From Streptomyces sp. NBC_00370 (GTDB taxonomy: Bacteria; Actinomycetota; Actinomycetes; Streptomycetales; Streptomycetaceae), in the NCBI RefSeq assembly GCF_036084755.1, contig NZ_CP107968.1, positions 6,642,001-6,706,000 of the forward strand: 64,000 nt of DNA, in the 5' to 3' direction. The position numbers were made by a program, and so were the translations under genes. This document shows positions 25,791-34,454 of the stretch, one piece after another. Below the pieces are notes generated by a model. It searched no databases. It saw only the letters and a program-made list of their open reading frames with translations, and had not been told where the DNA came from. How positions within the stretch are numbered: position 1 is the stretch's first letter; every line of letters starts with the position of its first letter.

Positions 25791-26122
25791 CGCTGCCCCC
25801 AGACCGCGTCCCACGGCTTCAGATGGCCCCGGTACCCGGCGCCGGTCAGATCCGCGTAGATCGAGTCCACGTCGGCGGGGCTGTCGCAGGAGAAGGCCAG
25901 CGAGAGCCGCTCACCCTCGCGGGGCGCCGTCCAGCCGGGGTCGAAGGAGCGTACGACGTCCTCCGTGTCCCACAGCAGCCGCACCCCGCCGGGCAGCACC
26001 GCCTCCGCGTGGGGCGCGGTGTCCGCGTCGGCGGGCACCTCGACGCCGAGCCTGCGGTAGAACGCGAGGGAGGCCGCCATGTCGGAGACGACCAGGCCGA
26101 TCACATCAAGTCGTGGAGTCAT
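25730..26122 (-). CDS. VOC-family (glyoxalase-like) protein
   Basis: The 130-aa protein has the vicinal-oxygen-chelate pattern: RLDVIGLVVSDMAASLAFYRRLGV at the start and YATVLDPDGCSVSLY at the end, with two beta-alpha-beta-beta-beta units. Such proteins act as dioxygenases, glyoxalases or drug-binding proteins. On its strand TACGGT (26134-26129) lies 6 nt before the ATG at 26122, so the transcript is probably leaderless. AraC and VOC genes often pair in Streptomyces, but here they converge. Confidence 0.82.
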   Translation of the reverse strand: MTPRLDVIGLVVSDMAASLAFYRRLGVEVPADADTAPHAEAVLPGGVRLLWDTEDVVRSFDPGWTAPREGERLSLAFSCDSPADVDSIYADLTGAGYRGHLKPWDAVWGQRYATVLDPDGCSVSLYASAA

Positions 26123-26279
26123 GCCCCCACCGTAGGCAGCGGGGCGCGGACGGGTCTTGTACGAATCGGACGTCGTGGCCGCCGGTTCGTGGCCGCTGGT
26201 TCGTGGCCGGGCCCTCCGTCATGGTTTCGTAAGAGGTGAACGGCGGTGCACCGGCCACCGCCCGAGGAGACTTGCGCGT

Positions 26280-27050
26280 ATGCACACCATCCTGGTCGTC
26301 GACGACGACCCGACCGTCTCCGAGGTCGTCACCGGCTATCTGGAACGGGCCGGCTTCGCCGTCGACCGGGCCGCCGACGGGCCCGAGGCGCTGCGGCTGG
26401 CGGCGGGGAACCCGCCCGCGCTGGTCGTCCTCGATCTGATGCTGCCCGGCATGGACGGTCTTGAGGTGTGCCGGCGGCTGCGGGCGAGCGCCGCCGTGCC
26501 CGTCATCATGCTGACCGCGCGCGGCGACGAGGACGACCGCATCCTCGGTCTGGAGATAGGGGCCGACGACTACGTCACCAAGCCCTTCAGTCCGCGCGAA
26601 CTCGTGCTGCGCGTCGAGTCGGTGCTGCGCCGCGGCACCCACGCCCGGCAGGGCGGCGCCGCCGGGCCCGAGCTGCGCTCCGGCGGGCTGACCCTCGACC
26701 CCGCGGCCCGCAGCGCCACCAAGGACGGCAGCCCGCTGGCGCTGACCCTGCGCGAGTTCGAACTGCTCGCGCACCTGATGACGCACCCGGGGCTCGCCAT
26801 CGCCAGGGAGCAGCTGATGCACGACGTGTGGGGCTGGGAGTTCGGCGATCTGTCGACGGTCACCGTCCATGTGCGGCGGCTGCGCGGCAAGATCGAGGAC
26901 GATCCGGCGAGGCCCCGGCTGATCCGGACGGTCTGGGGGGTCGGCTACCGCTTCGACGCACCGCCCGAGCAGCCGGCCGGGGAGCCCTTCGAGCAGCGCG
27001 CGGGGCAGTCCGCCGAGCAGCGCACCGAGCAGCCCACCGACAGGAGCTGA
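26280..27050 (+). CDS. OmpR/PhoB-family response regulator
   Basis: The 256-aa protein has a receiver domain with acidic Asp8-Asp10, phospho-acceptor Asp52 (VVLDLMLPGMDG), Thr79 and Lys101 (TKPFSPREL). The C-terminal winged helix includes LTLREFELLAHLMTHPGLAIAREQLMHDVWG and VGYRF. A Glu/Gln-rich tail follows (EQPAGEPFEQRAGQSAEQ). The ATG at 26280 has GAGGAGA nine bases upstream. The histidine kinase gene follows after 2 bp. The signal and target genes are unknown. Confidence 0.92.
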   Translation: MHTILVVDDDPTVSEVVTGYLERAGFAVDRAADGPEALRLAAGNPPALVVLDLMLPGMDGLEVCRRLRASAAVPVIMLTARGDEDDRILGLEIGADDYVTKPFSPRELVLRVESVLRRGTHARQGGAAGPELRSGGLTLDPAARSATKDGSPLALTLREFELLAHLMTHPGLAIAREQLMHDVWGWEFGDLSTVTVHVRRLRGKIEDDPARPRLIRTVWGVGYRFDAPPEQPAGEPFEQRAGQSAEQRTEQPTDRS

Positions 27051-27052
27051 CC

Positions 27053-28168
27053 GTGCCCCCCATGCTCGCCATCGTGCTGATCGCCTTCGCCGGCGCAGCC
27101 GCCGCAGGCCTGGTCGGAGCGGTCGCGCTGCGGCTGCTGCGGGACCGCTCGGTCACCGTCGGGCTGACCGTGGTCGCCGCCGTCGCCGTCACCGCGATGC
27201 TCGCCGGGACGCTGGGCGTCGCCCAGGCGATGTTCCTGTCCAGGCACGACCTGTCGGTCGTCACCACGGTCACAGCGATGGCGGCCGCGGTCTCGCTCGC
27301 CACCGCGCTGCTGCTGGGCCGCTGGGTCGTCGCCCGCAGCCGCGATCTGGCCCTCGCCGCCCGGTCGTTCGGCGACGGCGGCAGCTTCGACGCGCCCGGC
27401 GGCCCGGCCACGGCCGAACTCACCGAGCTGAGCAGGGAGCTGGCGGCGACCAGCGCGAAGCTCGCCGTCTCGCGGGAGCGTGAGCGGGCCCTGGAGACCT
27501 CGCGGCGCGAGCTGGTCGCCTGGATCTCGCACGACCTGCGCACCCCGCTGGCCGGGCTCCGCGCCATGTCGGAGGCGCTGGAGGACGGTGTGGTGCCGGA
27601 CCAGGCCCGGTACTTCCGGCAGATCAGCGCCGAGGTGGCCCGGCTCGACTCGATGGTCGGCGATCTCTTCGAACTCTCCCGTATCCACGCGGGTTCGCTC
27701 GCCCTCACGCCGACCCGGATGTCGGCGTACGACCTGGTGGGGGAGGCGCTGGCGGGCGCCGATCCGGTGGCCAGGGAGCACGGGGTACGGCTGGTCGGCG
27801 CCGATGTCGAGGCCGTCCCGATCGAGGTGGACGGCAAGGAGATGACGCGGGTCCTCGCCAATCTGCTGATCAACGCCATCCACCGGACCCCGGCCGACGG
27901 CACGGTCGCCGTCGCGGCCGAGCTGCGCGCCGGTTCCGTCGTGCTCTCCGTCACCGACGGCTGCGGCGGTATCCCGGCCGAGGACCTGGCCCGGGTCTTC
28001 GACACCGGCTGGCGGGGTACCGAGGCCCGTACGCCGCCGGGCGGCGCCGGCCTGGGGCTCGCGATCGTCCGGGGCATCGTGGAGGCCCACGCGGGCCGCG
28101 CAGCCGTCCGCAACGTGGCGGGCGGCTGCCGGTTCGAGGTGACGCTCCCGGCGCCCGCTGTGGGCTGA
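27053..28168 (+). CDS. Sensor histidine kinase
   Basis: The 371-aa protein has three likely membrane helices (about residues 4-28, 33-60 and 70-92) with almost no extracytoplasmic domain. A HAMP-like linker then leads to the HisKA domain, with His160 in WISHDLRTPLAG. The ATPase domain has N-box NLLINAIHRT and the Gly boxes TDGCGGIP and GGAGLGLAI. It starts at GTG 27053 (AGGAG six bases upstream), 2 bp after the response regulator. The short outer loops suggest sensing in or near the membrane. A strong hairpin lies 18 bp past the stop. Confidence 0.92.
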   Translation: MPPMLAIVLIAFAGAAAAGLVGAVALRLLRDRSVTVGLTVVAAVAVTAMLAGTLGVAQAMFLSRHDLSVVTTVTAMAAAVSLATALLLGRWVVARSRDLALAARSFGDGGSFDAPGGPATAELTELSRELAATSAKLAVSRERERALETSRRELVAWISHDLRTPLAGLRAMSEALEDGVVPDQARYFRQISAEVARLDSMVGDLFELSRIHAGSLALTPTRMSAYDLVGEALAGADPVAREHGVRLVGADVEAVPIEVDGKEMTRVLANLLINAIHRTPADGTVAVAAELRAGSVVLSVTDGCGGIPAEDLARVFDTGWRGTEARTPPGGAGLGLAIVRGIVEAHAGRAAVRNVAGGCRFEVTLPAPAVG

Positions 28169-28185
28169 CGGCCGGAGCGGCGACG

Positions 28186-28217
28186 CGGCGGGCCGCGTCC
28201 GAGGACGCGGCCCGCCG
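28186..28217. terminator. Perfect GC hairpin after the two-component operon
   Basis: CGGCGGGCCGCGTCC (28186-28200) and its exact complement (28203-28217) leave only 2 bases between them, so the real loop is a few bases larger. Confidence 0.75.
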
Positions 28218-28267
28218 GTATCAGTGGTGATGGGTGGAGCGGATGCTGCCTGACTGCTCAGCGGCGA

Positions 28268-28330
28268 CTAGTGCCGTGACCGGCAATGTTTGCCCGCGAC
28301 AGGGCAAAGCTTGCCGGGAGGGGTACTAGT
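28268..28330. repeat. Symmetric palindromic element at the protease stop codon
   Basis: The layout is CTAGT, 7 nt, CCGGCAA-xx-TTTGCCC, 6-nt loop, GGGCAAA-xx-TTGCCGG, 7 nt, ACTAG, so it is symmetric to the base. The 16-bp arms have two mismatches. The right ACTAG overlaps the protease stop TAG (28326-28328). It can serve as the protease terminator, but the matching outer CTAG boxes resemble a small mobile palindrome. Confidence 0.55.
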
Positions 28331-29231
28331 AGACGCTGACCCCGTACACGCTGAGGGCCTCGGTCACCGGCTGGAAGAACGTGGTGCCGCCGGAGGAGCA
28401 GTTGCCGCTGCCGCCGGAGGTGGTGCCCAGCGCCACGCTGCCGGCGAAGAGCGGACCGCCGCTGTCGCCGGGCTCGGCGCAGACGTTGGTCTGGATGAGG
28501 CCGGAGACGGTGCCCTCGGCGTAGCGGACGCTGGCGTTCGTGGCCTGGACCGTGCCGGTGTGCACGCCCGAGGTCGAGCCGCTGCGGGTCACGCGCTGAC
28601 CCACGGAGGCGTTGCCCGCCGACGTGATGTCCTGGTAGGAGCCGTTGTAGAGGGTGACACGGCCGTCGTTCGGCGCAGCCTGGCTGAGCCGGATGATGCC
28701 GTAGTCGTTGCCGGGGAAGCTGGAGCCCGCGGTGCTGCCGAGCACCGTGCTCTGCGACGAGTTGCTGTACCAGGTCGAGCCGATGTTGGTGCAGTGGCCC
28801 GCCGTCAGGGCGTAGTACGTGCTGCCGCTGCGGACGTTGAAGCCGAGCGAGCAGCGGCCGCCGCCGGTGTAGATGGCCGCGCCGCCGGCCAGCAGCTTGC
28901 TGAACTTGCCGGCGGTGTGCTTGACGGTGAGCTGCGAGGTGCTGGGGACGGAGCTCTTGATCTTCGCGATGGCCGCGTCGGAGACGGTGCTGTCGACGGT
29001 GACGACGACCTTGCCGGTCTTCGCGTCCGTGTACCAGGCCGTACCGGGGGCGGCGGAGGCGCTGACGGCGCTGCTCGTCGCGGCCAGCGTCGAGGCGCTT
29101 GCCGAGGGAGCGGTCTGGGCCATGGCGGTCGGGGCCGCAAGCGCGACAGCGGTCACCAGGCCGGATGCGACTGCGATGAGCCGGACTCGTCTGGAGAGCG
29201 TGTCGAGGGGGGTAAAGCGCTTGAAGGTCAC
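28326..29231 (-). CDS. Streptogrisin-type (S1) serine protease precursor
   Basis: The 301-aa precursor matches the remembered layout of S. griseus protease B (299 aa). It has a signal peptide ending AMA at about 38, a propeptide to about 113 (VVVTVDSTVSDAAIAKIK, HTAGKFSKL), and a mature enzyme from about Leu114. The catalytic triad is His146 (TAGHC), Asp176 (NDYGIIRL) and Ser257 (EPGDSGGP). Cys pairs 127/147 and 251/278 suit the two family disulfides. The start is GTG 29231, 5 bp after GGAGG; an in-frame ATG at 29243 is possible. There is no C-terminal chitin-binding domain. Confidence 0.93.
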   Translation of the reverse strand: MTFKRFTPLDTLSRRVRLIAVASGLVTAVALAAPTAMAQTAPSASASTLAATSSAVSASAAPGTAWYTDAKTGKVVVTVDSTVSDAAIAKIKSSVPSTSQLTVKHTAGKFSKLLAGGAAIYTGGGRCSLGFNVRSGSTYYALTAGHCTNIGSTWYSNSSQSTVLGSTAGSSFPGNDYGIIRLSQAAPNDGRVTLYNGSYQDITSAGNASVGQRVTRSGSTSGVHTGTVQATNASVRYAEGTVSGLIQTNVCAEPGDSGGPLFAGSVALGTTSGGSGNCSSGGTTFFQPVTEALSVYGVSVY

Positions 29232-29915
29232 AACATCCTCCATCAGTGGGGGAAACGCGCGGTCCGACGGGTGGGCGGGCCGCAGTGGTGCGATCGTTCG
29301 CGGCCATTCGGTTTTGGCCGTGAACCTGTCAATCGCACGGACTGAATCCTTGGGTCCGGTTGCTTCGATGGCAAGGCCGACTTCCGGACCTACGGCGGGA
29401 GTCAGCGCGCGTAGATCCCAAGTCGCGCCGAGGGTGGCCGTGTTGACAGCGACGGGTGGTGAACGCGTGACGGGCCAGTGAATTGCTGCAAAGTGCCCGG
29501 CGGCGGGAAAGTGACCTCCCGGTGGACGCCGACACCCCTGCCCAGCACGCGCGTTGGGTCCCCGCGCGATTCGGCCATGCGGCCGGGGCGTCGCAATCAC
29601 ACACGGCTCACCGAGGGTGTCCGGATCCTGACTCGGCGCGGTCGGGAATGGGTGTATGGGCCCGGCAGTACGGCGCCGCAGGGGTGGCGGCGGTCCGTTT
29701 GTGCGCCGTGTTACCGAATTGCGCCCGAGTGGATCATGGCTGGATCTCGACAGTCGCGCGTCGACGCGGCGGAACCGGTGCGCATTCCGCCGCGGGGCGT
29801 GAGGGTGCTCACGGCGACGGCCGGGGGAAAGTGGTTTACCGTTAAACCAACATATCGGCACGTCATCGCCGTGCGCATGTCGTCATGCGCGTATCCGGCG
29901 CGGAAAGGCCCCACC
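29232..29915. other. Long intergenic region between protease and wrbA
   Basis: This 684-bp region lies between divergent genes. On the minus strand TTGACA (29332-29327), about 95 bp before the protease start, is a possible -35. A perfect 7-bp inverted repeat lies nearer wrbA. Frames on either strand lack gene-like composition. The AT-rich pocket at 29820-29880 is unusual for this genome. Confidence 0.5.
29832..29849. promoter_or_regulatory. Operator-like palindrome upstream of wrbA
   Basis: TGGTTTA-CCGT-TAAACCA is a perfect 7+4+7 inverted repeat, 67 bp before the wrbA ATG, in an AT-rich pocket. Spacing and symmetry suit a MarR/HxlR-type redox or quinone-responsive repressor; no such gene is adjacent. 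Confidence 0.5.
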
Positions 29916-30533
29916 ATGAGTGACCCCGTAAAGCTCGCCGTCGTCTACTACTCGGCCACCGGAACCAACACCGAAGTGGCCAAGGTGCTGGCAGAGACCG
30001 CCGAGAAGGCCGGCGCCGAGGTGCGGGTACGCCGGGTCGCCGAGCTGGCCCCGCAGGCCGCCATCGACTCGAACCCGGCCTGGGCCGCGAACCACGCGGC
30101 GAGCGCCGACATCGCCGTCGCGACCCCCGAGGACATCGAGTGGGCGGACGCCGTGATCTTCGGCAGCCCCACCCGTTTCGGCAACATCTCCTCCCAGCTC
30201 AAGCAGTTCATCGACACGCTCGGCGGGCTGTGGGCGCAGGGCAAGCTGGCCGACAAGGTCTACTCGGGCTTCGTCTCCTCCGCGACCCGGCACGGCGGCC
30301 AGGAGTCCACGCTGCTCGCGCTCTACAACTCCTTCCACCACTTCGGCGGCATCGTCGTGGCCCCCGGCTACACGGACCCGGTGAAGTTCGCCGACGGCAA
30401 CCCGTACGGCACCTCGCACATCGACGCCCAGGGCAACAACCCGGTCAACGACGAGACCCGTGACGCGGCCCGCGTCCAGGCCGACCGCGTCGTGCGCATC
30501 GCGCGGCAGCTGAAGGCGGGCGCGGCGGCCTGA
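29916..30533 (+). CDS. wrbA: NAD(P)H:quinone oxidoreductase, WrbA type
   Basis: The 205-aa flavodoxin-fold protein has the FMN phosphate loop YYSATGTNTEVAK near residues 10-22, FGSPTRFGNISSQLKQFIDTLGGLW and FVSSATRHGGQESTLLALYNSFHHFGGIVVAPGY, the WrbA signatures. It reduces quinones by two electrons, avoiding semiquinone radicals. ATG 29916 has GGAAAGG seven bases upstream. The palindrome upstream suggests induction by quinones or oxidants. The frame open to 29478 has no coding features. Confidence 0.93.
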   Translation: MSDPVKLAVVYYSATGTNTEVAKVLAETAEKAGAEVRVRRVAELAPQAAIDSNPAWAANHAASADIAVATPEDIEWADAVIFGSPTRFGNISSQLKQFIDTLGGLWAQGKLADKVYSGFVSSATRHGGQESTLLALYNSFHHFGGIVVAPGYTDPVKFADGNPYGTSHIDAQGNNPVNDETRDAARVQADRVVRIARQLKAGAAA

Positions 30534-30589
30534 CCCGGCCGCAAGGCGGCGGCCGCGGGCAAGGCGGCCGCGGGTACGGCAAGGACAGC

Positions 30590-30641
30590 AGGGGCGGCGC
30601 GCCCCGCCGGGAGTCAGGACCCGGCGGGGCGCGCCGCCCCT
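30590..30641. terminator. 22-bp perfect hairpin after wrbA
   Basis: Arms 30590-30611 (AGGGGCGGCGCGCCCCGCCG...) and 30620-30641 pair over 22 bp with an 8-nt loop. It is the longest perfect stem in the window after the 32-bp palindrome near 60.97 kb. Confidence 0.75.
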
Positions 30642-30766
30642 CGCTACGCTCGTCACGCCCCGCCGCGGGCACGGCCGCTGACGGACAATCAGTGGCCGGG
30701 ACCCGGGTGGCGCGCCGCGCCGGGGGTATCCGGTACCGGAGGCCGACCCCGAAGGAGGAGATCACC

Positions 30767-31132
30767 ATGAGCCGTGAGCTCCAGATCCTCATTGCCGTCG
30801 CCGCCGTCGTGGTGGCAGTCACCGTCGGCTTCGCGATCGTCCTGGCGGTCCGCCTGGTGCGGACCAGGCGCCGGCTGCGCGCCTCAGGACTGCCGGTCCA
30901 GAACCGCTGGGTGTTCTGGGCGGCGATGATCTATCTCGTACTCCCCACCGACCTGGTGCCCGACCCCGTGTACCTGGACGACATCGGGGTCCTGATGCTC
31001 GCGCTGCGCTCGATGCGCTCCTCGGAGGGCAAGCTCCAGTACGCGCTGCGCTCGCGAGGCGGCAAGGGCGAACTGCCCCGATCATCGAAAGCATGGCCAC
31101 GTCCGACCGAAGCGCCGCCGACCCGGCACTGA
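30767..31132 (+). CDS. YkvA-family (DUF1232) membrane protein
   Basis: The 121-aa protein has an N-terminal membrane helix (LQILIAVAAVVVAVTVGFAIVLAV) and the DUF1232 core VFWAAMIYLVLPTDLVPDPVYLDDIGVLMLALRSM, including LPxDLxPD. The family function is unknown. ATG 30767 follows AAGGAGGAG at ideal spacing. The 3' end overlaps the ligase start by 40 bp. Confidence 0.85.
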   Translation: MSRELQILIAVAAVVVAVTVGFAIVLAVRLVRTRRRLRASGLPVQNRWVFWAAMIYLVLPTDLVPDPVYLDDIGVLMLALRSMRSSEGKLQYALRSRGGKGELPRSSKAWPRPTEAPPTRH

Positions 31133-32079
31133 TCAGGCCGATGCTGGCGGTCCCAGGACCGCTCCCGGCCGACGACGAGCGCGCCCCCGACGGGAGCGCG
31201 CTCTGGGCGTACGAGGTCAAGTGGGACGGCGTGCGGTGCGTCGTCGAGGTCGCGTCCGACGCAGCCGTACGGCTGACCACCCGCGCGGGCAACGACGCGA
31301 CACCCCGCTACCCCGAACTGGCCTCCCTCGGCGCGCAGCTCGGCGGCAGGGCCGCGGTCCTCGACGGTGAGGTCGTGGTGCTGGACGCCAAGGGGCGGCC
31401 GGACTTCGGGCTGCTCCAGCGCCGGATGGGCGTGACCAACCCGCGCAGGGCCGCGCGCCTGGCTGTCGAGTACCCCGTCCATCTCGTCCTGTTCGACCTG
31501 ATGTGGCTGGACGGCACCTCCCTGCTGGGCAGGACCTACCGGGAGCGCCGGGCGGCCCTGGCCGCCCTCGGCGTCTCGGGCCCCAACTGGTCCGCCCCCG
31601 GCTACATCGAGGGGCACGGCCAGGAGGCCTGGGACGCCACCCTGCGCGGCGGTTTCGAGGGCGTCGTGGCGAAACGGCTCTCGTCCCGCTACACCCCGGG
31701 GCTGCGCTCACCCGACTGGCGCAAGACCAAGCATCTGCTGACCGTCGATGTGATCATCGGCGGCTGGGCCGAGGGCCGCGGCGGGCTCGCCGGGCTGCCG
31801 GGAGCGGTGCTGGTGGGCCTCGCGGAGCCCGAAGGGCTGCGGTACGTGGGCGCTGTCGGGTCCGGCATGTCCGAGCGGGAACGGCACGACCTGGCGCGCT
31901 ATCTGGGCGTGATCCCGCGCGGCGGCTCGCCCTTCGCCAACCCCGTGGACGTACCGGCCCCGCACTGGGTCGAGCCCCGGCTCGTCGCCGAGATCACCAT
32001 CTCCGGCTGGACCTCGGGCCGGGTCGTCCGGCAGCCGGTCTGGCACCGGCTGCGGCCCGACCTGACCCGGCTCGGCTGA
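31093..32079 (+). CDS. ATP-dependent DNA ligase (LigC/LigD-like)
   Basis: The 328-aa protein has adenylation motif I EVKWDGVRC with nucleophile Lys43, motif III-like VLFDLMWLDG, motif IV FEGVVAKR and motif V DWRKTKHL, plus a short OB domain ending PVWHRLRPDLTRL. This is the minimal actinobacterial ATP ligase type used in end joining or repair synthesis beside the NAD-dependent LigA. No Ku gene or polymerase domain is adjacent. ATG 31093 lies inside the previous gene. Confidence 0.9.
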   Translation: MATSDRSAADPALIRPMLAVPGPLPADDERAPDGSALWAYEVKWDGVRCVVEVASDAAVRLTTRAGNDATPRYPELASLGAQLGGRAAVLDGEVVVLDAKGRPDFGLLQRRMGVTNPRRAARLAVEYPVHLVLFDLMWLDGTSLLGRTYRERRAALAALGVSGPNWSAPGYIEGHGQEAWDATLRGGFEGVVAKRLSSRYTPGLRSPDWRKTKHLLTVDVIIGGWAEGRGGLAGLPGAVLVGLAEPEGLRYVGAVGSGMSERERHDLARYLGVIPRGGSPFANPVDVPAPHWVEPRLVAEITISGWTSGRVVRQPVWHRLRPDLTRLG

Positions 32080-32171
32080 TCGGTCCGGCCGAAAAACCGA
32101 TGTTTGGCCCTCCGGATCGCGGCCATGCGAAGGGTGTCCACCGATTTCGAGTACGTCAGGACGTGATTGTT

Positions 32172-32351
32172 GTGACCGCGAAGAAGAACCAGAAGACCGA
32201 GGCCAAGGTCGAGCAGATCAAGGGCAAGACCAAGGAGACAGTCGGCCGCGCGGTGGGCAACGAGCGCATGACGGCCGAAGGCCGCGCCGAGGCGGCGAAG
32301 GGTGACATGCGGCAGGCGAAGGAGAAGGGCAAGGACGCCTTCAGGCACTGA
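32172..32351 (+). CDS. CsbD-family stress protein
   Basis: The 59-aa charged helical protein has the CsbD pattern: KVEQIKGKTKETVGRAVGNE, then RAEAAKGDMRQAKEKGKD. Homologues are SigB-type stress-induced in Bacillus and its relatives; the function is unknown. Start GTG 32172 has AGGACG nine bases upstream; a GTG at 32163 is possible. A perfect hairpin lies 45 bp past the stop. Confidence 0.85.
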   Translation: MTAKKNQKTEAKVEQIKGKTKETVGRAVGNERMTAEGRAEAAKGDMRQAKEKGKDAFRH

Positions 32352-32396
32352 CCGCACAGCACCACCCGTAACCGCAGCACCAGCAGACCGCGCCAC

Positions 32397-32431
32397 GGGC
32401 CCGGCGGACGGCACGACCGTCCGCCGGGCCC
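32397..32431. terminator. Bidirectional hairpin between csbD-like gene and nhaA
   Basis: GGGCCCGGCGGACGG (32397-32411) and its exact complement (32417-32431) form a 15-bp stem with a 5-nt loop between convergent genes. Confidence 0.75.
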
Positions 32432-32471
32432 ACGCCGTTGTCCCTGCCCGGAAGGACCGGTGCGAGGACCG

Positions 32472-34364
32472 TCAGGACGGCGGCACCAGCGCCGCCCGCT
32501 GCCGCGCCTCGCGCACCGCGGCCGAGAGATGGCCGATGTCGTAGGCGCCCCGGTGCCGGCGGCCGTTGATGAAGAACGACGGCGTCCCCGACACCCCGCT
32601 CAGATCTGCCGACTCCACGTCCTCGGCGATCCGTGCCGCGCCGCGCCTGTGCCGTATGTCGCGCCGGAACCGCTCCATGTCGAGCCCGAGATCCGCCGCG
32701 TACCGGTGCAGATCCGGCGCCCGCAGCGCGTCCTGGTGGTCCAGCAGCAGGTCGTGCATCTCCCAGAAGGCGTTCTGCTCGGCCGCCGCCTCCGACGCCT
32801 CGGCGGCGAGCTGCGCCTGCGGATGGACATCGGTGAGCGGCAGATGCCGCCACACGTAGCGGACGTCCCCGAAGTCGGCCAGCAGCTCGCGGACGATCGG
32901 CTCCGCCTGGCCGCAGTAAGGGCATTCGAAGTCGCCGTACTCGACCACCGTGACCGGCGCCTCCATCGGCCCGCGCACCTTGTCGCGCTCCGGGTCGACG
33001 GGCACCGCGAGGTCGACGATCAGCTCCGTCGTCCCGAGCAGCGCGCGGTTGCGCCGGTGCTTGGGCAGCCGCCCGATCACCGCGGTCACCGCCCAGGTGA
33101 CGGCGAACGCGCCGATCAGCCCGCTGAGCGTGCCGATCTTCGCCTCCTCCAGCTGGTCGCCCCTGAAGGCCAGCGTCGCGATCAGCAGCGAGACGGTGAA
33201 TCCGACACCGGCGCTCGCGCCGCCCGCCAGCGTCGCGCCCCAGCCGACCGGCGGCCGCAGCCGGCCGCCGCTGACCCGGGTGGCCAGCCAGGACGCCCCG
33301 AAGATGGCGACCGGCTTGCCGACGACGAAGCCGCACAGGATGCCCAGCGTGATCGGGGAGGTGAACGCGTTCGCCAGCTCGCTCCCGGTGATCCGGATGC
33401 CCGCGTTGGCGAGCGCGAACAGCGGCACGATCACATAGCTGCTCCACGGGTGGTACATCCGCTGGAGCCGTTCGTTCGGCGAGATCGCCGAGGCGAGCCC
33501 CAGCCGCGCCGAGCGCTCCAGCTCCGGGGTCGGCTGCTCGCGGAACAGCCGGAAGAGACCGCTGGCCCGCTCCAGATCGCTGCGGGCCGCCGGATACGCG
33601 TAGGTGAGCAGCCCCATCGCCAGACCGACCACGATCGGGTCGACCCCCGACTCCAGCATGGCCACCCAGGCGACCACCGCGAGCAGCGCGTACGCCCCGC
33701 CGCGCCGCAGCCCCGCGAGGGTGATCACCAGGACGACGGCCAGCGCGCCGACGGACACCAGCAGCCCCGGCAGGACGATGTGGTCGCTGTAGGCGACCCC
33801 GATGACGACGAGCGCCACGAAGTCGTCCACGACGGCGACCGACAGCACGAACATCCGTACGGCGGCCGGCAGTCGCTTGCCGAGGAGGGCCAGCATGCCC
33901 AGCGCGAACGCGGTGTCCGTGGACATCGCCGCGCCCCAGCCGTGCGTCGTGCCGTGCCCGGCGTTGAAGGCGAGGAAGATCCCGACCGGCAGCAGCATCC
34001 CGCAGATCCCCGCCACGAAGGGGAGCGCGACCCGGCGCCGCTCACGCAGCTCGCCCATGTCGAACTCGCGGCGCGCCTCCAGGCCGACGACGAAGAAGAA
34101 CACCGCCATCAGACCGCTGTTGACCCACTCGCGCAGCTCCAGCGTGACGCCGTACGAGCCGAGGCGCAGCGCCAGATCCGTCCGCCACACGGTCTCGTAC
34201 GACGCGAGGCTGATGTTGGCCCAGACGAGGGCGGCGACGACGGCCGCGAGCAGTACGGCCGCGCTGCCCGTCTCCGTACGAAGGAAGGAACGGAACGGCG
34301 TGTGCGCGTCGGCGCCGCCCGCTGTCGTACCCGAGTGGTCGGCGCCCGCTGAGGATTCGGTCAC
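32472..34364 (-). CDS. nhaA: NhaA Na+/H+ antiporter fused to a DsbA-like thioredoxin domain
   Basis: The 630-aa protein has about 430 residues of NhaA with eleven or twelve helices, including WVNSGLMAVFFFVVGLEARREF, the STDTAFALGMLAL region and the paired Asp of AVVDDFVALVVIGV. The C-terminal 190 residues are a DsbA-type domain with VVEYGDFECPYCGQAEPIV (CPYC active site) and GVSGTPSFFING (cis-Pro). This fusion is known in actinobacteria; the second domain may couple ion flux to redox state or act on exported proteins. The start is GTG 34364 (GGGAGA upstream); the frame open to 35207 is a shadow of tetR. Confidence 0.9.
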   Translation of the reverse strand: MTESSAGADHSGTTAGGADAHTPFRSFLRTETGSAAVLLAAVVAALVWANISLASYETVWRTDLALRLGSYGVTLELREWVNSGLMAVFFFVVGLEARREFDMGELRERRRVALPFVAGICGMLLPVGIFLAFNAGHGTTHGWGAAMSTDTAFALGMLALLGKRLPAAVRMFVLSVAVVDDFVALVVIGVAYSDHIVLPGLLVSVGALAVVLVITLAGLRRGGAYALLAVVAWVAMLESGVDPIVVGLAMGLLTYAYPAARSDLERASGLFRLFREQPTPELERSARLGLASAISPNERLQRMYHPWSSYVIVPLFALANAGIRITGSELANAFTSPITLGILCGFVVGKPVAIFGASWLATRVSGGRLRPPVGWGATLAGGASAGVGFTVSLLIATLAFRGDQLEEAKIGTLSGLIGAFAVTWAVTAVIGRLPKHRRNRALLGTTELIVDLAVPVDPERDKVRGPMEAPVTVVEYGDFECPYCGQAEPIVRELLADFGDVRYVWRHLPLTDVHPQAQLAAEASEAAAEQNAFWEMHDLLLDHQDALRAPDLHRYAADLGLDMERFRRDIRHRRGAARIAEDVESADLSGVSGTPSFFINGRRHRGAYDIGHLSAAVREARQRAALVPPS

Positions 34365-34427
34365 TCCGCGATTCTCCCTTTCGGCCGTCGGCCCGCTGCC
34401 CGGCGGCGCGCCCGGCGATTGCCACCA

Positions 34428-34444
34428 TACAGACCTGTCTAGTA
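34428..34444. promoter_or_regulatory. Operator-like site between nhaA and tetR
   Basis: TACAGACCTGTCTAGTA contains AGAC-CT-GTCT and overlaps the probable -10 (TACCGT, 34443-34448) of the tetR gene. It is a natural autoregulation site for the TetR product and lies in the 90-bp divergent gap. Confidence 0.4.
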
Positions 34445-34454
34445 CCGTTGGCGC

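Noticed and set aside
28805..29481. Frames opposite and alongside the streptogrisin gene
   Set aside because: The streptogrisin match covers the frame fully; the others are compositional shadows.
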